A DNA stretch of 64,000 nt from positions 186,001 to 250,000 of the forward strand of contig NZ_JABAOB010000003.1 in assembly GCF_012726295.1 (NCBI RefSeq), read 5' to 3'. This DNA is from Chitinophaga sp. Ak27 (GTDB lineage: Bacteria > Bacteroidota > Bacteroidia > Chitinophagales > Chitinophagaceae). Both the position numbers and the translations under genes were made by a program. The notes beneath the pieces are model-generated. The model worked only from the letters and a program-made list of their open reading frames with translations. It ran no database searches and was not told where the DNA came from. Shown here in pieces: positions 34,532 through 43,157 of this stretch. The first letter of the stretch is position 1, and each line of letters opens with the position of its first letter.

Positions 34532-35320
34532 TTAATTCCCTTTATGGGCAATCATGTAAAACAGGGGTGGAAAATATCTTTTGCACCAGAGCAATATTCT
34601 TTCTTCCCGGGCTATGAGCACTACTTTTTTCTTCCGGCGTATGGCGGTCAATATGCGCTGGGCGCACTGTTGCACGGAAATACCTCTGGCTGTAGAGGGA
34701 TCCATTTTTCCATAGGGGCTGCCATCGGCGGTAATAGCGGAATAGGTAATGGGGGTGTGAATGCGTCCGGGGCAAATAATGGTAGTATATAACCCCGGAA
34801 TAGGCTGTTCTGTTTGCAGGGTTTCGAAATACCCTTGCAGGGCATGTTTGGCGGCATTGTACCCGGAGCGCCAGGGATATCCCATCAATCCTGCCATGCT
34901 GCTGATCACAATAATTTGTCCGCCGCCCTGCGCTTTGAAATGAGGCAACAAGGCTTGTGTGAGCATGACAGCGCCGAAGAAATTCACCTCCATTAACTGC
35001 CGGACGGCGGCCACAGAAGTATCTATCAGCTTGGAGCGTTGGGTAACACCTGCATTGTTTACCAGGATATCTATTTTTCCAAAAAAGCTGAGTGCAGTCC
35101 GGGCGCCGGCTATTACCTGGTCTTCGTCTGTTACATCCATCAGCAGGATTTCGCAATGGGGCGTGTATACCAGGCATTCGTTTCTAACCGCTTCCAGGGC
35201 GGCCTGGTTACGGGCGGCCAGGATAAGCCGGGCCTTTTCCCTGGCCAGCAGTAATGCCAGCTCGTGACCTATACCCGAGCTGGCACCTGTGATAAGTATT
35301 ACTTTATTGGTAAAATACAT
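34532..35320 (-). CDS. short-chain dehydrogenase/reductase (SDR)
   Basis: A 262-residue classical SDR using NAD(P). It has the TGASSGIG cofactor loop at about 10-17, the NNAG motif (ILVNNAGVTQRS, about 86-97), catalytic serine in VISSMAG and YxxxK in YNAAKHALQGYFE (Y near 157). The C-terminal part (RRKKKVVLIAREERILLWCKRYFPPLFYMIAHK) is basic and hydrophobic, as in SDRs that associate with membranes and act on lipids (similar to the DltE/sniffer-like group); this is a guess. It begins 11 bp after the DUF1080 gene and is followed by punA. Confidence 0.88.
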   Translation of the reverse strand: MYFTNKVILITGASSGIGHELALLLAREKARLILAARNQAALEAVRNECLVYTPHCEILLMDVTDEDQVIAGARTALSFFGKIDILVNNAGVTQRSKLIDTSVAAVRQLMEVNFFGAVMLTQALLPHFKAQGGGQIIVISSMAGLMGYPWRSGYNAAKHALQGYFETLQTEQPIPGLYTTIICPGRIHTPITYSAITADGSPYGKMDPSTARGISVQQCAQRILTAIRRKKKVVLIAREERILLWCKRYFPPLFYMIAHKGN

Positions 35321-35331
35321 ATGGGCTGTTA

Positions 35332-35946
35332 TCAGGATTTCAACGGAACGATCTTAATATTTTTCCATCTCACCTTAATACCGCCACCAGAGTGAATCTG
35401 TAAGGCTATTTGTCCATTGGCGGCGCCAATTTTTTCATCTTTCAGGGTAATCATTTCATGACCATTGAGCCAGGTAGTTACATTATCACCCTGTACCCTC
35501 ACTTTCATGGTGTTCCATTCGCCCATTTTCAGGTATTGTTCTTTTTCCTTATCGGGTTGTATCAGCCATCCACGGCCATAGGATTCGTAGATTCCGCCTG
35601 TGTGTAAGCCGGGAGGCGCTACTTCGGCCTGCCAGCCGGTTATTTTAGTGCCCTCCAGGGACGAGTGAAAGAATACGCCGCTGTTGCCATTAGCCTCCTG
35701 TTTAAACTGTACGGTGAGCTCAAAATCTTTGTATTGACCATCGGTACCCAGGTAGCCGTATTCTTTATCGGGGCCGCTTTCACAGATGAGTTCTCCTTTT
35801 TCTACATACCACTTTTCGGTACCATATACTTTCCATCCATCCAGGTTTTTTCCGTTGAATAAAGACTGTGCTTTTTGCGCAGACGCACTGCCGGCGCCCA
35901 ATAGGAGAGCGGCTCCCAGTACGAATTTTAGGCAATTTTTTTTCAT
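35332..35946 (-). CDS. single-domain DUF1080 protein (3-keto-glycoside hydrolase type), exported
   Basis: A 204-residue exported protein with a signal peptide (LGAALLLGAGSASAQ) and one DUF1080 beta-sandwich domain. Landmarks are SLFNGKNLDGWKVYGTEKWY, YKDFELTVQFKQEANGNSGV, GGIYESYGRGWL, VTTWLNGHEMITLKDE and IALQIHSGGGIKVRWKNIKI. It is a shorter relative of the two-domain protein at 24174-25541. No LacI-type palindrome was seen in front of it. It is the first gene of a unit with an SDR and punA. The sugar substrate is unknown. Confidence 0.87.
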   Translation of the reverse strand: MKKNCLKFVLGAALLLGAGSASAQKAQSLFNGKNLDGWKVYGTEKWYVEKGELICESGPDKEYGYLGTDGQYKDFELTVQFKQEANGNSGVFFHSSLEGTKITGWQAEVAPPGLHTGGIYESYGRGWLIQPDKEKEQYLKMGEWNTMKVRVQGDNVTTWLNGHEMITLKDEKIGAANGQIALQIHSGGGIKVRWKNIKIVPLKS

Positions 35947-35986
35947 AACACTGTTTGAGTTTAGTGATTTAGAGAGTGAATACGAT

Positions 35987-36022
35987 AAAAAAAGTCCTCC
36001 CTCGCCAAGGCGGGGGAGGACT
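35987..36022 (-). terminator. rho-independent terminator of rny
   Basis: On the plus strand A-run then AGTCCTCCCTCGCC (35993-36006) pairing with GGCGGGGGAGGACT (36009-36022), one G-U. Read on the minus strand the stem is followed by TTTTTTT, 40 bases after the rny stop. Confidence 0.88.
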
Positions 36023-36062
36023 CCAATATAAGGTCAATTTCCTGTATTTCTATACCAGAAAA

Positions 36063-37628
36063 TTATCTTGCTATATTCACTGCTCTTTTTTCACGGATCA
36101 CCGTTACTTTAATCTGGCCAGGATACTGCATTTCTGTTTGTATCTTATTAGCGATTTCGAATGATAAACGGTCGGCATCGCCATCGGATACTTTTTCACT
36201 TTCTACAATGATGCGCAATTCTCTACCCGCCTGGATCGCATAGGCTTTTTCCACACCATCATGTGCGAGGGCCAGGTTTTCCAGGTCTTTAATACGTTGC
36301 AGGTAGCTCTGCATAATTTCGCGGCGTGCGCCAGGGCGTGCACCACTGATGGCATCGCAGGCCTGAACGATCGGGGAAATCACGTATTGCATTTCCATTT
36401 CGTCGTGGTGAGCGCCGATAGCGTTTACCACAGCGGCATGTTCGCCATATTTTTCAGCGAGCTTGGCGCCGAGGAGGGCGTGGCTCAGTTCAGTTTCTTC
36501 ATCAGGTACTTTACCAATATCGTGCAGTAAGCCGGCACGTTTGGCCAGTTTCGGGTTTAAGCCCAGTTCTGCTGCCATCACGGCGCAGAGGTTAGCCGTT
36601 TCCTTGGAGTGCATGAGCAGGTTTTGTCCGTAGGAAGAGCGGAAACGCATCTTACCTACCAAACGTACCAGTTCTTTATGGAGGCCATGGATACCCAGTT
36701 CTATCACGGTCCTTTCACCGATGTCCATTACCTGTTCTTCCAGTTGTTTCTTGGTTTTTTCCACTACTTCCTCAATACGGGCCGGGTGAATACGTCCATC
36801 CTGTACCAGGCGTTGCAGGGACAGGCGCGCTATTTCGCGGCGGAGTGGGTCGAAAGACGATAGTACAATCGCTTCAGGGGTATCGTCTACGATCAGGTCA
36901 ACACCGGTAGCCGCTTCGATGGCGCGGATGTTACGACCTTCACGGCCAATGATCTGGCCTTTGATTTCATCGCTTTCCAGGGTAAATACGGTGATGGTAT
37001 TTTCGATGGTTTGCTCAGCAGCGGTGCGCTGAATAGACTGGATAATGATTTTCTTGGCTTCCTTGTTGGCTTTCAGCTTGGCGTCTTCAATGATTTCCTG
37101 GATATGGGACAAGGCCTGTGAACGGGCTTCTTCCTTCAGGCTTTCTACCAGCTGGTGTTTTGCTTCTTCTGCAGTTAAGCCGGCAACTTTTTCGAGGCGG
37201 CGGATATGCTCTTCCTGGTGTTTTTCGAGTTCTGTACGCTTAATGGTTACCAGTTCCATTTGACGGTTCAGGGTTTCCTTGATAGCGTCGTTCTCGTTGA
37301 TTTGTTTCTGAACCTGCTCGTTTTTCTGGTTGAGTTGTAGTTCTTTCTGTTTGATACGATTTTCTGACTCGGCCAGTTTCTGATTACGTTGCAGTACGTC
37401 CTTGTCGTACTCGCTCTTGAGTTGCAGGTATTTTTCCTTCGCTTCCAGTAAGCGGTCTTTTTTCAGATTTTCGGCACTAACCTGTGCGTCTGCAATGATT
37501 TTTTTAGCCTGTTGCTCCGCTTCATCTATTTTATGCTGCGTATTTTTGGCAAAAATCACCTTACCCAGCGCAATCCCAATGACCAATGCCACTATTGCAG
37601 TTATTGTCGTGATAAGTGTAACATCCAT
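36063..37628 (-). CDS. rny: ribonuclease Y
   Basis: A 521-residue membrane-anchored endoribonuclease that starts mRNA decay. The N-terminal membrane helix is at about 5-25 ([20 protein letters not shown]). A long charged coiled coil runs about 30-190. The KH RNA-binding domain ([20 protein letters not shown]) is at about 220-290. The HD phosphodiesterase domain has [13 protein letters not shown] and [12 protein letters not shown] (HD near 370), then GAHHDEMEM. Length is normal. It follows zapA on the same strand after a 171-bp gap with a possible own promoter, and a strong terminator follows it. Confidence 0.97.
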   Translation of the reverse strand: MDVTLITTITAIVALVIGIALGKVIFAKNTQHKIDEAEQQAKKIIADAQVSAENLKKDRLLEAKEKYLQLKSEYDKDVLQRNQKLAESENRIKQKELQLNQKNEQVQKQINENDAIKETLNRQMELVTIKRTELEKHQEEHIRRLEKVAGLTAEEAKHQLVESLKEEARSQALSHIQEIIEDAKLKANKEAKKIIIQSIQRTAAEQTIENTITVFTLESDEIKGQIIGREGRNIRAIEAATGVDLIVDDTPEAIVLSSFDPLRREIARLSLQRLVQDGRIHPARIEEVVEKTKKQLEEQVMDIGERTVIELGIHGLHKELVRLVGKMRFRSSYGQNLLMHSKETANLCAVMAAELGLNPKLAKRAGLLHDIGKVPDEETELSHALLGAKLAEKYGEHAAVVNAIGAHHDEMEMQYVISPIVQACDAISGARPGARREIMQSYLQRIKDLENLALAHDGVEKAYAIQAGRELRIIVESEKVSDGDADRLSFEIANKIQTEMQYPGQIKVTVIREKRAVNIAR

Positions 37629-37709
37629 ATGAATTATTTATACTTGATTTATGTAGTATTCTCATACCCAGCTTGCTGCTAAAACACAACAGGGGCGAGA
37701 ACTGACCCG

Positions 37710-37717
37710 CGAAAATA
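37710..37717 (-). promoter_or_regulatory. possible promoter -7 element for rny
   Basis: On the minus strand TATTTTCG, one mismatch to TAnnTTTG, with a T-rich stretch before it and no good -33 TTTG. It lies about 82 bases before the rny ATG. Confidence 0.33.
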
Positions 37718-37799
37718 CAAAAAAATAGCAGTTAAAGCGTCTTTGATACGTGATAATTAACTAATTAGCTAATTCGTTGTTAAGCAATGGGTAACGTGG

Positions 37800-38093
37800 T
37801 CATCCCAAGGCCTGGTTGATAATTTCTTCCAGCTTTTCCAGCTTCTCCTGTAAAAAAGGAGCAGTGCTTGCCTGAGCTTTACCGCCGCTGGTTACAGGGT
37901 GTGTAGCGTACATAATCAGGGCCATAGCAATATAGTCCTGTAGGTCTTTTCCCGCATAGGACGTTTTAAAATCGACAATTTTCTCATTCACTTCTTTCAT
38001 AATACGACGCACCTCTTCCTCCTCTTCCGGTTTTATCTTGATACGGTAAGAACGGTCGGATACGACAATGTTTATGGGAATGAGTGTTTCCAT
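37800..38093 (-). CDS. zapA: cell division protein ZapA
   Basis: A 97-residue FtsZ-ring stabiliser. The start METLIPINIVVSDRSYRIKI is the beta-hairpin region typical of ZapA. EEEEEVRRIMKEVNEKIVDF and DLQDYIAMALIMYA form the head helices, and a C-terminal helix (LQEKLEKLEEIINQAL) makes the coiled coil. It is 13 bp downstream of a small coiled-coil gene and pheT, a gene order common in Bacteroidota. Confidence 0.9.
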   Translation of the reverse strand: METLIPINIVVSDRSYRIKIKPEEEEEVRRIMKEVNEKIVDFKTSYAGKDLQDYIAMALIMYATHPVTSGGKAQASTAPFLQEKLEKLEEIINQALG

Positions 38094-38106
38094 GTATGAT
38101 TTTTTA

Positions 38107-38415
38107 TCAACTGTTCAGTAAAGCGATACAGCGGTCAATTTCTTTGATATAATCGTTGATTTTGCCCCGGATTTCCTTTCTGAAAGCGTCATCTTCGGCT
38201 GCTATGGTGGTACCTCCCTGGGCAGTAGATGCAATTTTCATTAGTTGCAGTCTTTCTTCCAGGTTTTGTAGCGACTGTTGCTGCTGTTGCAGCGCCTGTT
38301 GCTGTGTATGAACTTCTTCTTTCAGCAATACATTCTCCGCCTGCACCTGTTGCAGTTTCTTAACCAGCAGGTGCAGCTTCTCTTCTACGCGTTGAATGTA
38401 TTGCTCCAGAATCAT
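38107..38415 (-). CDS. small coiled-coil protein, ZapB-like position
   Basis: A 102-residue protein. About residues 3-60 are one continuous heptad coiled coil (IQRVEEKLHLLVKKLQQVQA; a Gln-rich run of QQQALQQQQQ), followed by a short helical C-terminus (FRKEIRGKINDYIKEIDRCI). It lies between pheT (9 bp) and zapA (13 bp). ZapB in other bacteria is a small coiled coil that binds ZapA, so a division role is a reasonable inference from position and shape. Sequence similarity to ZapB is not demonstrable by eye. Confidence 0.72.
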   Translation of the reverse strand: MILEQYIQRVEEKLHLLVKKLQQVQAENVLLKEEVHTQQQALQQQQQSLQNLEERLQLMKIASTAQGGTTIAAEDDAFRKEIRGKINDYIKEIDRCIALLNS

Positions 38416-38424
38416 CCGTATTAC

Positions 38425-40854
38425 TTATTTTCTGATTTCCGCTTGTAACTGTGTTTCAAATGTTTTGATGAGTTTCTCCATTACACTGTCAATCTCTTTG
38501 TCAGTCAGCGTTTTCTGTGGATCCAGGAAGGTGAAGCTTACGGCGTAAGACTTCTTGTTGGCTCCCAGTTTTTCGCTCTCAAATACATCGAACAGGTTCA
38601 CTTGTTGTAACAATCCAGACTTCACGCTGCGGGCGGCCGTTTCAACGGAGGCAAATTGTACCTGTTTGTCAAGTACAAGCGCCAGGTCTCTTCTGACAGC
38701 CGGGAAGCGTGGTATTTCCTTGTAAAAGTTATCACTTTTTTGCAAGAGTCCCAGTATTTTATCCCAATTGAAGGTAGCATACCATACTGGCTGACGGATG
38801 TCAAACTGCTTCAACTTCGCTGTGGCAACGCCTCCGAGGGTAACAACCACCTGGTTTTTTATCTTGATTTCCCAGGATGGCTGTAGGCCAGGTTCGGCGC
38901 TTTCGGCCCAGGTAAGTTGCTTATAACCTAGTTGTTGGAGGATATTAATCACAAAACCCTTCAGGAAGTAGAAATCCACCGGGCTGGATTTGTGCATCCA
39001 GGTTTCGGCTGTTTTCTTACCGGTCAGGTACAGGACCAGGTGGTTATTTTCACCATAGCCTTTTTCCAGTACGCGGTATGTTTTTCCGAATTCGAAGAAC
39101 AGGAGGTCTTCGTTTTTGCGGTTCAGGTTATGGGCAATGCTTTCCAGGCCGGTTTCCAGCATGGAAGGGCGCATGATGTCCAGCTCCACGGTGAGGCTGT
39201 TCATCATTTTTACCGTATGCTCCAGTACTTCCGGCGTATAGTACTTACTGTTGGTAATGGAGTTGGTGAAGATTTCGTTGAAACCGTTACCGGCGAGGTA
39301 ATCGGCTATTTTTTCTTTCACCCGTTCTGCATCCGGCTGGCCGGATAAGGCGGGAGAGATGGATATTTTAGAAGGAATTTCAATATTGTCGAGTCCGTCA
39401 ATACGCATTACCTCTTCCACCAGGTCGGCCGGCAGGCTGATATCCGGCTTGCTGAAAGGCACGGCTACACGAAGTCCCTCTGCTGATTCGGAGAGGATAT
39501 CGAAGCCCAGGCTACGGAGGATATTCTTGATTTTATCTGCCGGGTAGTGGCTGCCGCTCAGTTTGCGGATATAGCTATAAGTGGTTTCTACCTGTGTTTT
39601 TACTTTCACGGAAGGATATACATCCACAATACCGGAAGCTGCTTTTCCGCCGGCCAGCTCACAGATGAGGGCTGCCGCGCGTTGCAGGGCCAATACCACG
39701 TTGGAGATATCCACTCCTTTTTCAAAGCGGGAGGCTGCGTCGGTGCGCAGTCCATGGCGGAAGGAGGTTGTCCGTATACCGCCGGCGCTGAAAAAGGCGC
39801 TTTCCAGGAAAATGCTTTGCGTGGCATCAGATACGCCGGAATGCAGGCCGCCGAAGACGCCTGCAATGCACATGCCTTCGCCGGCGCCATTGCAGATCAT
39901 CAGGTCGGAAGCATCCAGTTTCCTTTCTTTTTCATCGAGGGTCACGAACGGAGTGCCGGCCGGGAGGTTTTTTACTACGACCGCATTGCCTTTGATAGCC
40001 GTAGCATCGAAGGCGTGCAGCGGCTGACCGGTTTCGTGCAGCACGAAGTTGGTGATATCCACAATATTGTTGATCGGGCGAACGCCGATGGTACTGAGCC
40101 TGGTTTTGAGCCATTCGGGGGAAGGGCCTACCTGTACGCCGGTGATGGAAATGCCGCTATAACGGGGGCATGCATCAGTGTTGTCGATAGTAACGCTGAT
40201 GGATAAAGGTGTTGCCGCCTGGGGCAGCGCTTTTATTTCCGGCAGCTGTACCTGGTATTTGTGGGTATGCTCTATGTTATTGAGGAAGGCGCATACGTCC
40301 TTTGCCACCCCTATATGGCTCATGGCGTCCATACGGTTAGGCGTAAGGCCTATTTCATAAATGTAGTCCTTTGCGGGCTTAAACACTTCGCTGGCGGGGG
40401 TGCCGGGTTGCAGGCCGGCATCCAGTACCATAATGCCATCGTGACTGGTGCCCAGTCCTATTTCATCTTCAGCGCAAATCATTCCCTGGCTTTCTTCTCC
40501 ACGGATTTTTGCTTTTTTCATGGTCAGGGGTTCGCCGCCAATAGGGTAAATGGTGGCGCCAATGGGGGCTACCACTACTTTTTGTCCCACTGCTACGTTG
40601 GGAGCGCCGCAAACGATGTGTAGGGGTTCCTCGTTGCCGGTGTTCACGGTGGTGAGTCGCAGTTTATCCGCATTCGGGTGTTTTTCTGCTGTCAGCACTT
40701 CTCCGATCACCAATCCGGCCAGACTTCCCTTTACAGCTTCGAATTTTTCCAGGCTTTCTACTTCCAGTCCTATCCTGGTTAAAATAGTAGACAGTTCCTC
40801 CGGTGTAGGCTTTACCGGTAAGTAATCACATAGCCAGTTGTATGAAATCGTCAT
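38425..40854 (-). CDS. pheT: phenylalanine-tRNA ligase beta subunit
   Basis: An 809-residue subunit of the tetrameric Phe-tRNA synthetase. Order: N-terminal B1 (MTISYNWLCDYLPVKPTPEE), EMAP-like tRNA-binding domain at about 40-150 (GLVIGEVLTAEKHPNADKLR), B3/B4 editing domain (NRMDAMSHIGVAKDV; FDATAIKG), B5 domain, the catalytic-like core with FFEFGKTYRVLEKG, and the C-terminal ferredoxin-like anticodon-binding domain (YKEIPRFPAVRRDLALVLD). Length fits the family. It is the first gene of the pheT, coiled-coil, zapA unit. pheS is elsewhere. Confidence 0.97.
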   Translation of the reverse strand: MTISYNWLCDYLPVKPTPEELSTILTRIGLEVESLEKFEAVKGSLAGLVIGEVLTAEKHPNADKLRLTTVNTGNEEPLHIVCGAPNVAVGQKVVVAPIGATIYPIGGEPLTMKKAKIRGEESQGMICAEDEIGLGTSHDGIMVLDAGLQPGTPASEVFKPAKDYIYEIGLTPNRMDAMSHIGVAKDVCAFLNNIEHTHKYQVQLPEIKALPQAATPLSISVTIDNTDACPRYSGISITGVQVGPSPEWLKTRLSTIGVRPINNIVDITNFVLHETGQPLHAFDATAIKGNAVVVKNLPAGTPFVTLDEKERKLDASDLMICNGAGEGMCIAGVFGGLHSGVSDATQSIFLESAFFSAGGIRTTSFRHGLRTDAASRFEKGVDISNVVLALQRAAALICELAGGKAASGIVDVYPSVKVKTQVETTYSYIRKLSGSHYPADKIKNILRSLGFDILSESAEGLRVAVPFSKPDISLPADLVEEVMRIDGLDNIEIPSKISISPALSGQPDAERVKEKIADYLAGNGFNEIFTNSITNSKYYTPEVLEHTVKMMNSLTVELDIMRPSMLETGLESIAHNLNRKNEDLLFFEFGKTYRVLEKGYGENNHLVLYLTGKKTAETWMHKSSPVDFYFLKGFVINILQQLGYKQLTWAESAEPGLQPSWEIKIKNQVVVTLGGVATAKLKQFDIRQPVWYATFNWDKILGLLQKSDNFYKEIPRFPAVRRDLALVLDKQVQFASVETAARSVKSGLLQQVNLFDVFESEKLGANKKSYAVSFTFLDPQKTLTDKEIDSVMEKLIKTFETQLQAEIRK

Positions 40855-40898
40855 TTATCTGCTCGGTTTATATAAGTGGCGTAAAGTTAACAACTAAT

Positions 40899-41067
40899 GA
40901 GCGGAAAGCGGAAAGCAAAAAGCAAAAAGCTATTATAGCAAGCAGAAAGCGGAAAGCAGAAAGCAAAAAGCCATTGTGGAGAAGACGTGAGCGAATATTG
41001 GCCAACTAATCTCCCCGAAAATCTTCTCCATAAGGGCTTTTTGCTTTCTGCTTTCCGCTTTTTGCTC
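40899..41067. repeat. dispersed hairpin repeat, copy B, with heptad purine arms
   Basis: The largest copy. Left arm units of 7 bases, GCGGAAA, GCGGAAA, GCAAAAA, GCAAAAA, then a short break, GCAGAAA, GCGGAAA, GCAGAAA, GCAAAAA. Of these, 40949-40972 pairs perfectly over 24 bases with 41035-41058. The inner stem TGGAGAAGA (40977-40985) pairs with TCTTCTCCA (41022-41030), and its sequence differs from the inner stem of copies A and C. The loop carries AATATTCGCT on the minus strand, so this copy is inverted relative to A and C. It lies just upstream of the DnaA-box cluster. Confidence 0.8.
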
Positions 41068-41101
41068 CCCAAAAACAGCCACAGCATTGTATCTCGCCCC
41101 A

Positions 41102-41290
41102 TGTGGAAAATCTTTTTACACAATATGTGTGAATAATCGGACCTTCGCTTGGGAATTTCCTGTGTTTTGGTGGATAACCCGGGTTGTGTCAGTGGATAAC
41201 TGACATTTTGCTTGTGGATAACCTGTGTATGTGACTTAATAAATTTAATAACGAAAGGGGGGTATTATTAAAAAAAATGCCTTTACCTTA
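41102..41290. other. DnaA-box cluster with AT-rich segment, candidate replication origin
   Basis: Five DnaA-box-like 9-mers in one orientation: TGTGGAAAA (41102-41110), TGTGAATAA (41128-41136), GGTGGATAA (41169-41177), AGTGGATAA (41191-41199) and TGTGGATAA (41213-41221). The last is the exact complement of the consensus TTATCCACA; the others have one mismatch. The last three start exactly 22 bp apart. An AT-rich stretch follows (about 41231-41280, TTAATAAATTTAATAACG and TATTATTAAAAAAAA). It lies in a 585-bp gene-free gap between divergent pheT and dnaB. It could be oriC, or DnaA control of dnaB. Confidence 0.5.
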
Positions 41291-41439
41291 GTTCGCATGG
41301 CTGAAAAAATTTACAATTTCTTAAAGTAGCTATCAACCCTAATGAAGTCGGGAATAATGCAGATATCAATTGTAAAAACAACAGGAAAGGCCCATTGACA
41401 GTAACCTTTTATTAACTTTTTTTAATACACTAACCATAA

Positions 41440-43011
41440 ATGGATCTCAATCTTAAGAAGGACCGCAATGTGCGCAGGAAGCCGTCCATTGATGTGTCAT
41501 CCTTGGTGTATGGCAAGATACCACCACAGGCTAAAGAATTGGAAGAAGCTGTTTTGGGAGCCGTAATGCTTGAAAAGGGTGCTTTTGATACCGTTATCGA
41601 GATATTGAAAGGAGAGTGTTTTTACGTAGAAGCACACCAGATCATTTTTAGTGCGATGACCCGGCTGGCCGGTAAATCAATGCCGGTGGATATCCTCACA
41701 GTAACGGAGGAACTAAAGTCTATGGGCCAGCTGGAACAGATCGGGGGACCTTTTACCGTCATGAAACTGACGAACATGGTGGTATCATCTGCCAATATTG
41801 AGGCCCATGCCCGTATTATCCTCCAGAAATTCATTCAACGGGAACTGATCCGCATTTCCGGGGAAATCCTGACCGAGTCTTATGAAGACACGGCCGATGT
41901 ATTTGACTTGCTGGACAGCGCAGAATCCAAGCTGTTTGAAGTCACCAATAACCACCTCCGTAAGAACTATGACTCCATCGACCGTGTACTGGTGAATACC
42001 ATGAAGCGTATCGAGGACCTGCGTAACAAGGGAGATGATATTACCGGGGTACCTTCCGGCTTCCCCTCGCTCGATAAAGTAACCTATGGCTGGCAGCCTA
42101 CGGATCTGATCATCATCGCAGCCCGTCCATCTGTGGGTAAAACCGCCTTTGCGCTGAACCTGGCGCGTAATGCGGCCCTTCACCCTCGTTTTGCCAGAGG
42201 AGCAGCGGTATTCTCTTTGGAAATGTCCTCGGGCCAGATTGTACAACGTATTCTCTCGGCCGAGTCTGAAATAAAGCTGGAAAAGATTTCCCGTGGTAAA
42301 CTGGAAGAATATGAGATGAAGAAGCTGATGACCCATGGCATTGAACGCCTGGCTAAAGCGCCCATCTTCATCGATGATACCCCCGCCCTCAACATCTTCG
42401 AGCTGCGCGCCAAATGCCGCAGGCTGGTACACAATCACGGCGTAGGTGTTATCATCATTGACTACCTGCAGCTGATGAGTGGTAGCGCTGATGGAAAAGG
42501 CAATAACCGTGAGCAGGAAATCAGTAAAATTTCCCGCGACCTGAAAGGGTTGGCAAAAGAGCTCCAGGTACCGGTAATCGCCCTGTCGCAATTGAGCCGT
42601 GATGTGGAAAAACGTAAAGACGGTAACAAGATGCCGCAGCTGAGTGACCTCCGTGAATCCGGAGCCATTGAGCAGGATGCCGACATGGTAATGTTCCTCT
42701 ACCGTCCTGAATATTATGAAATCAATACCAATGAAATGGGCGAATCCAACAAAGGTGAAACCCACGTTCGTATAGCCAAACACCGTAATGGTCAGCTCGA
42801 TACCATCAAACTGAGAGCCGTACTGGAATTCCAGCGATTTGAAGATGATGGTAGCCTGGAAAACCCCGGTGGTGGCGGTAATCCTTTCACAGGTATCTCC
42901 CGACCCCAGCAAGGCGGCGGTGGTAACGATGAAGCGAAGCTGTACATACAGAAAGGATCCAAGATGAACGATATGGATTTTGATGAAGGATTTGAAGATG
43001 CACCCTTCTAG
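41440..43011 (+). CDS. dnaB: replicative DNA helicase DnaB
   Basis: A 523-residue hexameric helicase of the replication fork. The N-terminal DnaB domain starts at about 27 (PPQAKELEEAVLGAVMLEKG). The RecA-like motor has Walker A RPSVGKT (about 229-236), AVFSLEMSSGQ (motif H1a), VIIIDYLQLMSG (Walker B), VPVIALSQLSRDVEKR and SDLRESGAIEQDADMVMF (arginine-finger region). There is a Gly-rich low-complexity stretch near 475-500 and an acidic C-terminus. No intein. It is monocistronic with a strong terminator, and a DnaA-box cluster lies about 220 bp upstream. Confidence 0.97.
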   Translation: MDLNLKKDRNVRRKPSIDVSSLVYGKIPPQAKELEEAVLGAVMLEKGAFDTVIEILKGECFYVEAHQIIFSAMTRLAGKSMPVDILTVTEELKSMGQLEQIGGPFTVMKLTNMVVSSANIEAHARIILQKFIQRELIRISGEILTESYEDTADVFDLLDSAESKLFEVTNNHLRKNYDSIDRVLVNTMKRIEDLRNKGDDITGVPSGFPSLDKVTYGWQPTDLIIIAARPSVGKTAFALNLARNAALHPRFARGAAVFSLEMSSGQIVQRILSAESEIKLEKISRGKLEEYEMKKLMTHGIERLAKAPIFIDDTPALNIFELRAKCRRLVHNHGVGVIIIDYLQLMSGSADGKGNNREQEISKISRDLKGLAKELQVPVIALSQLSRDVEKRKDGNKMPQLSDLRESGAIEQDADMVMFLYRPEYYEINTNEMGESNKGETHVRIAKHRNGQLDTIKLRAVLEFQRFEDDGSLENPGGGGNPFTGISRPQQGGGGNDEAKLYIQKGSKMNDMDFDEGFEDAPF

Positions 43012-43026
43012 CAAGGAAAAGATATT

Positions 43027-43066
43027 GCTAAAAAGCCGGCATCTATTCGATGGCCGGCTTTTTAGC
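43027..43066 (+). terminator. rho-independent terminator of dnaB
   Basis: GCTAAAAAGCCGGC (43027-43040), 12-base loop, GCCGGCTTTTTAGC (43053-43066): a 14-pair perfect stem with a T-run in the descending arm, 16 bp after the dnaB stop. Confidence 0.9.
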
Positions 43067-43157
43067 TTTTAGCCCTTAACTGTCGCAATGAAACACCCCC
43101 TGTAGCGGGAGTAACCATTTGTGTACGTTAAATAATACAGAATAATAAGATTAACCA

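Noticed and set aside
37629..37799. Possible 6S RNA between zapA and rny
   Set aside because: 6S RNA often neighbours zapA, but the gap is only 171 bases, much of it promoter and leader of rny, and I could not fold a convincing long open-bubble hairpin.
39547..40206. 219-residue plus-strand frame opposite pheT
   Set aside because: Shadow of the well-supported pheT; no signal peptide, motif or family resemblance.
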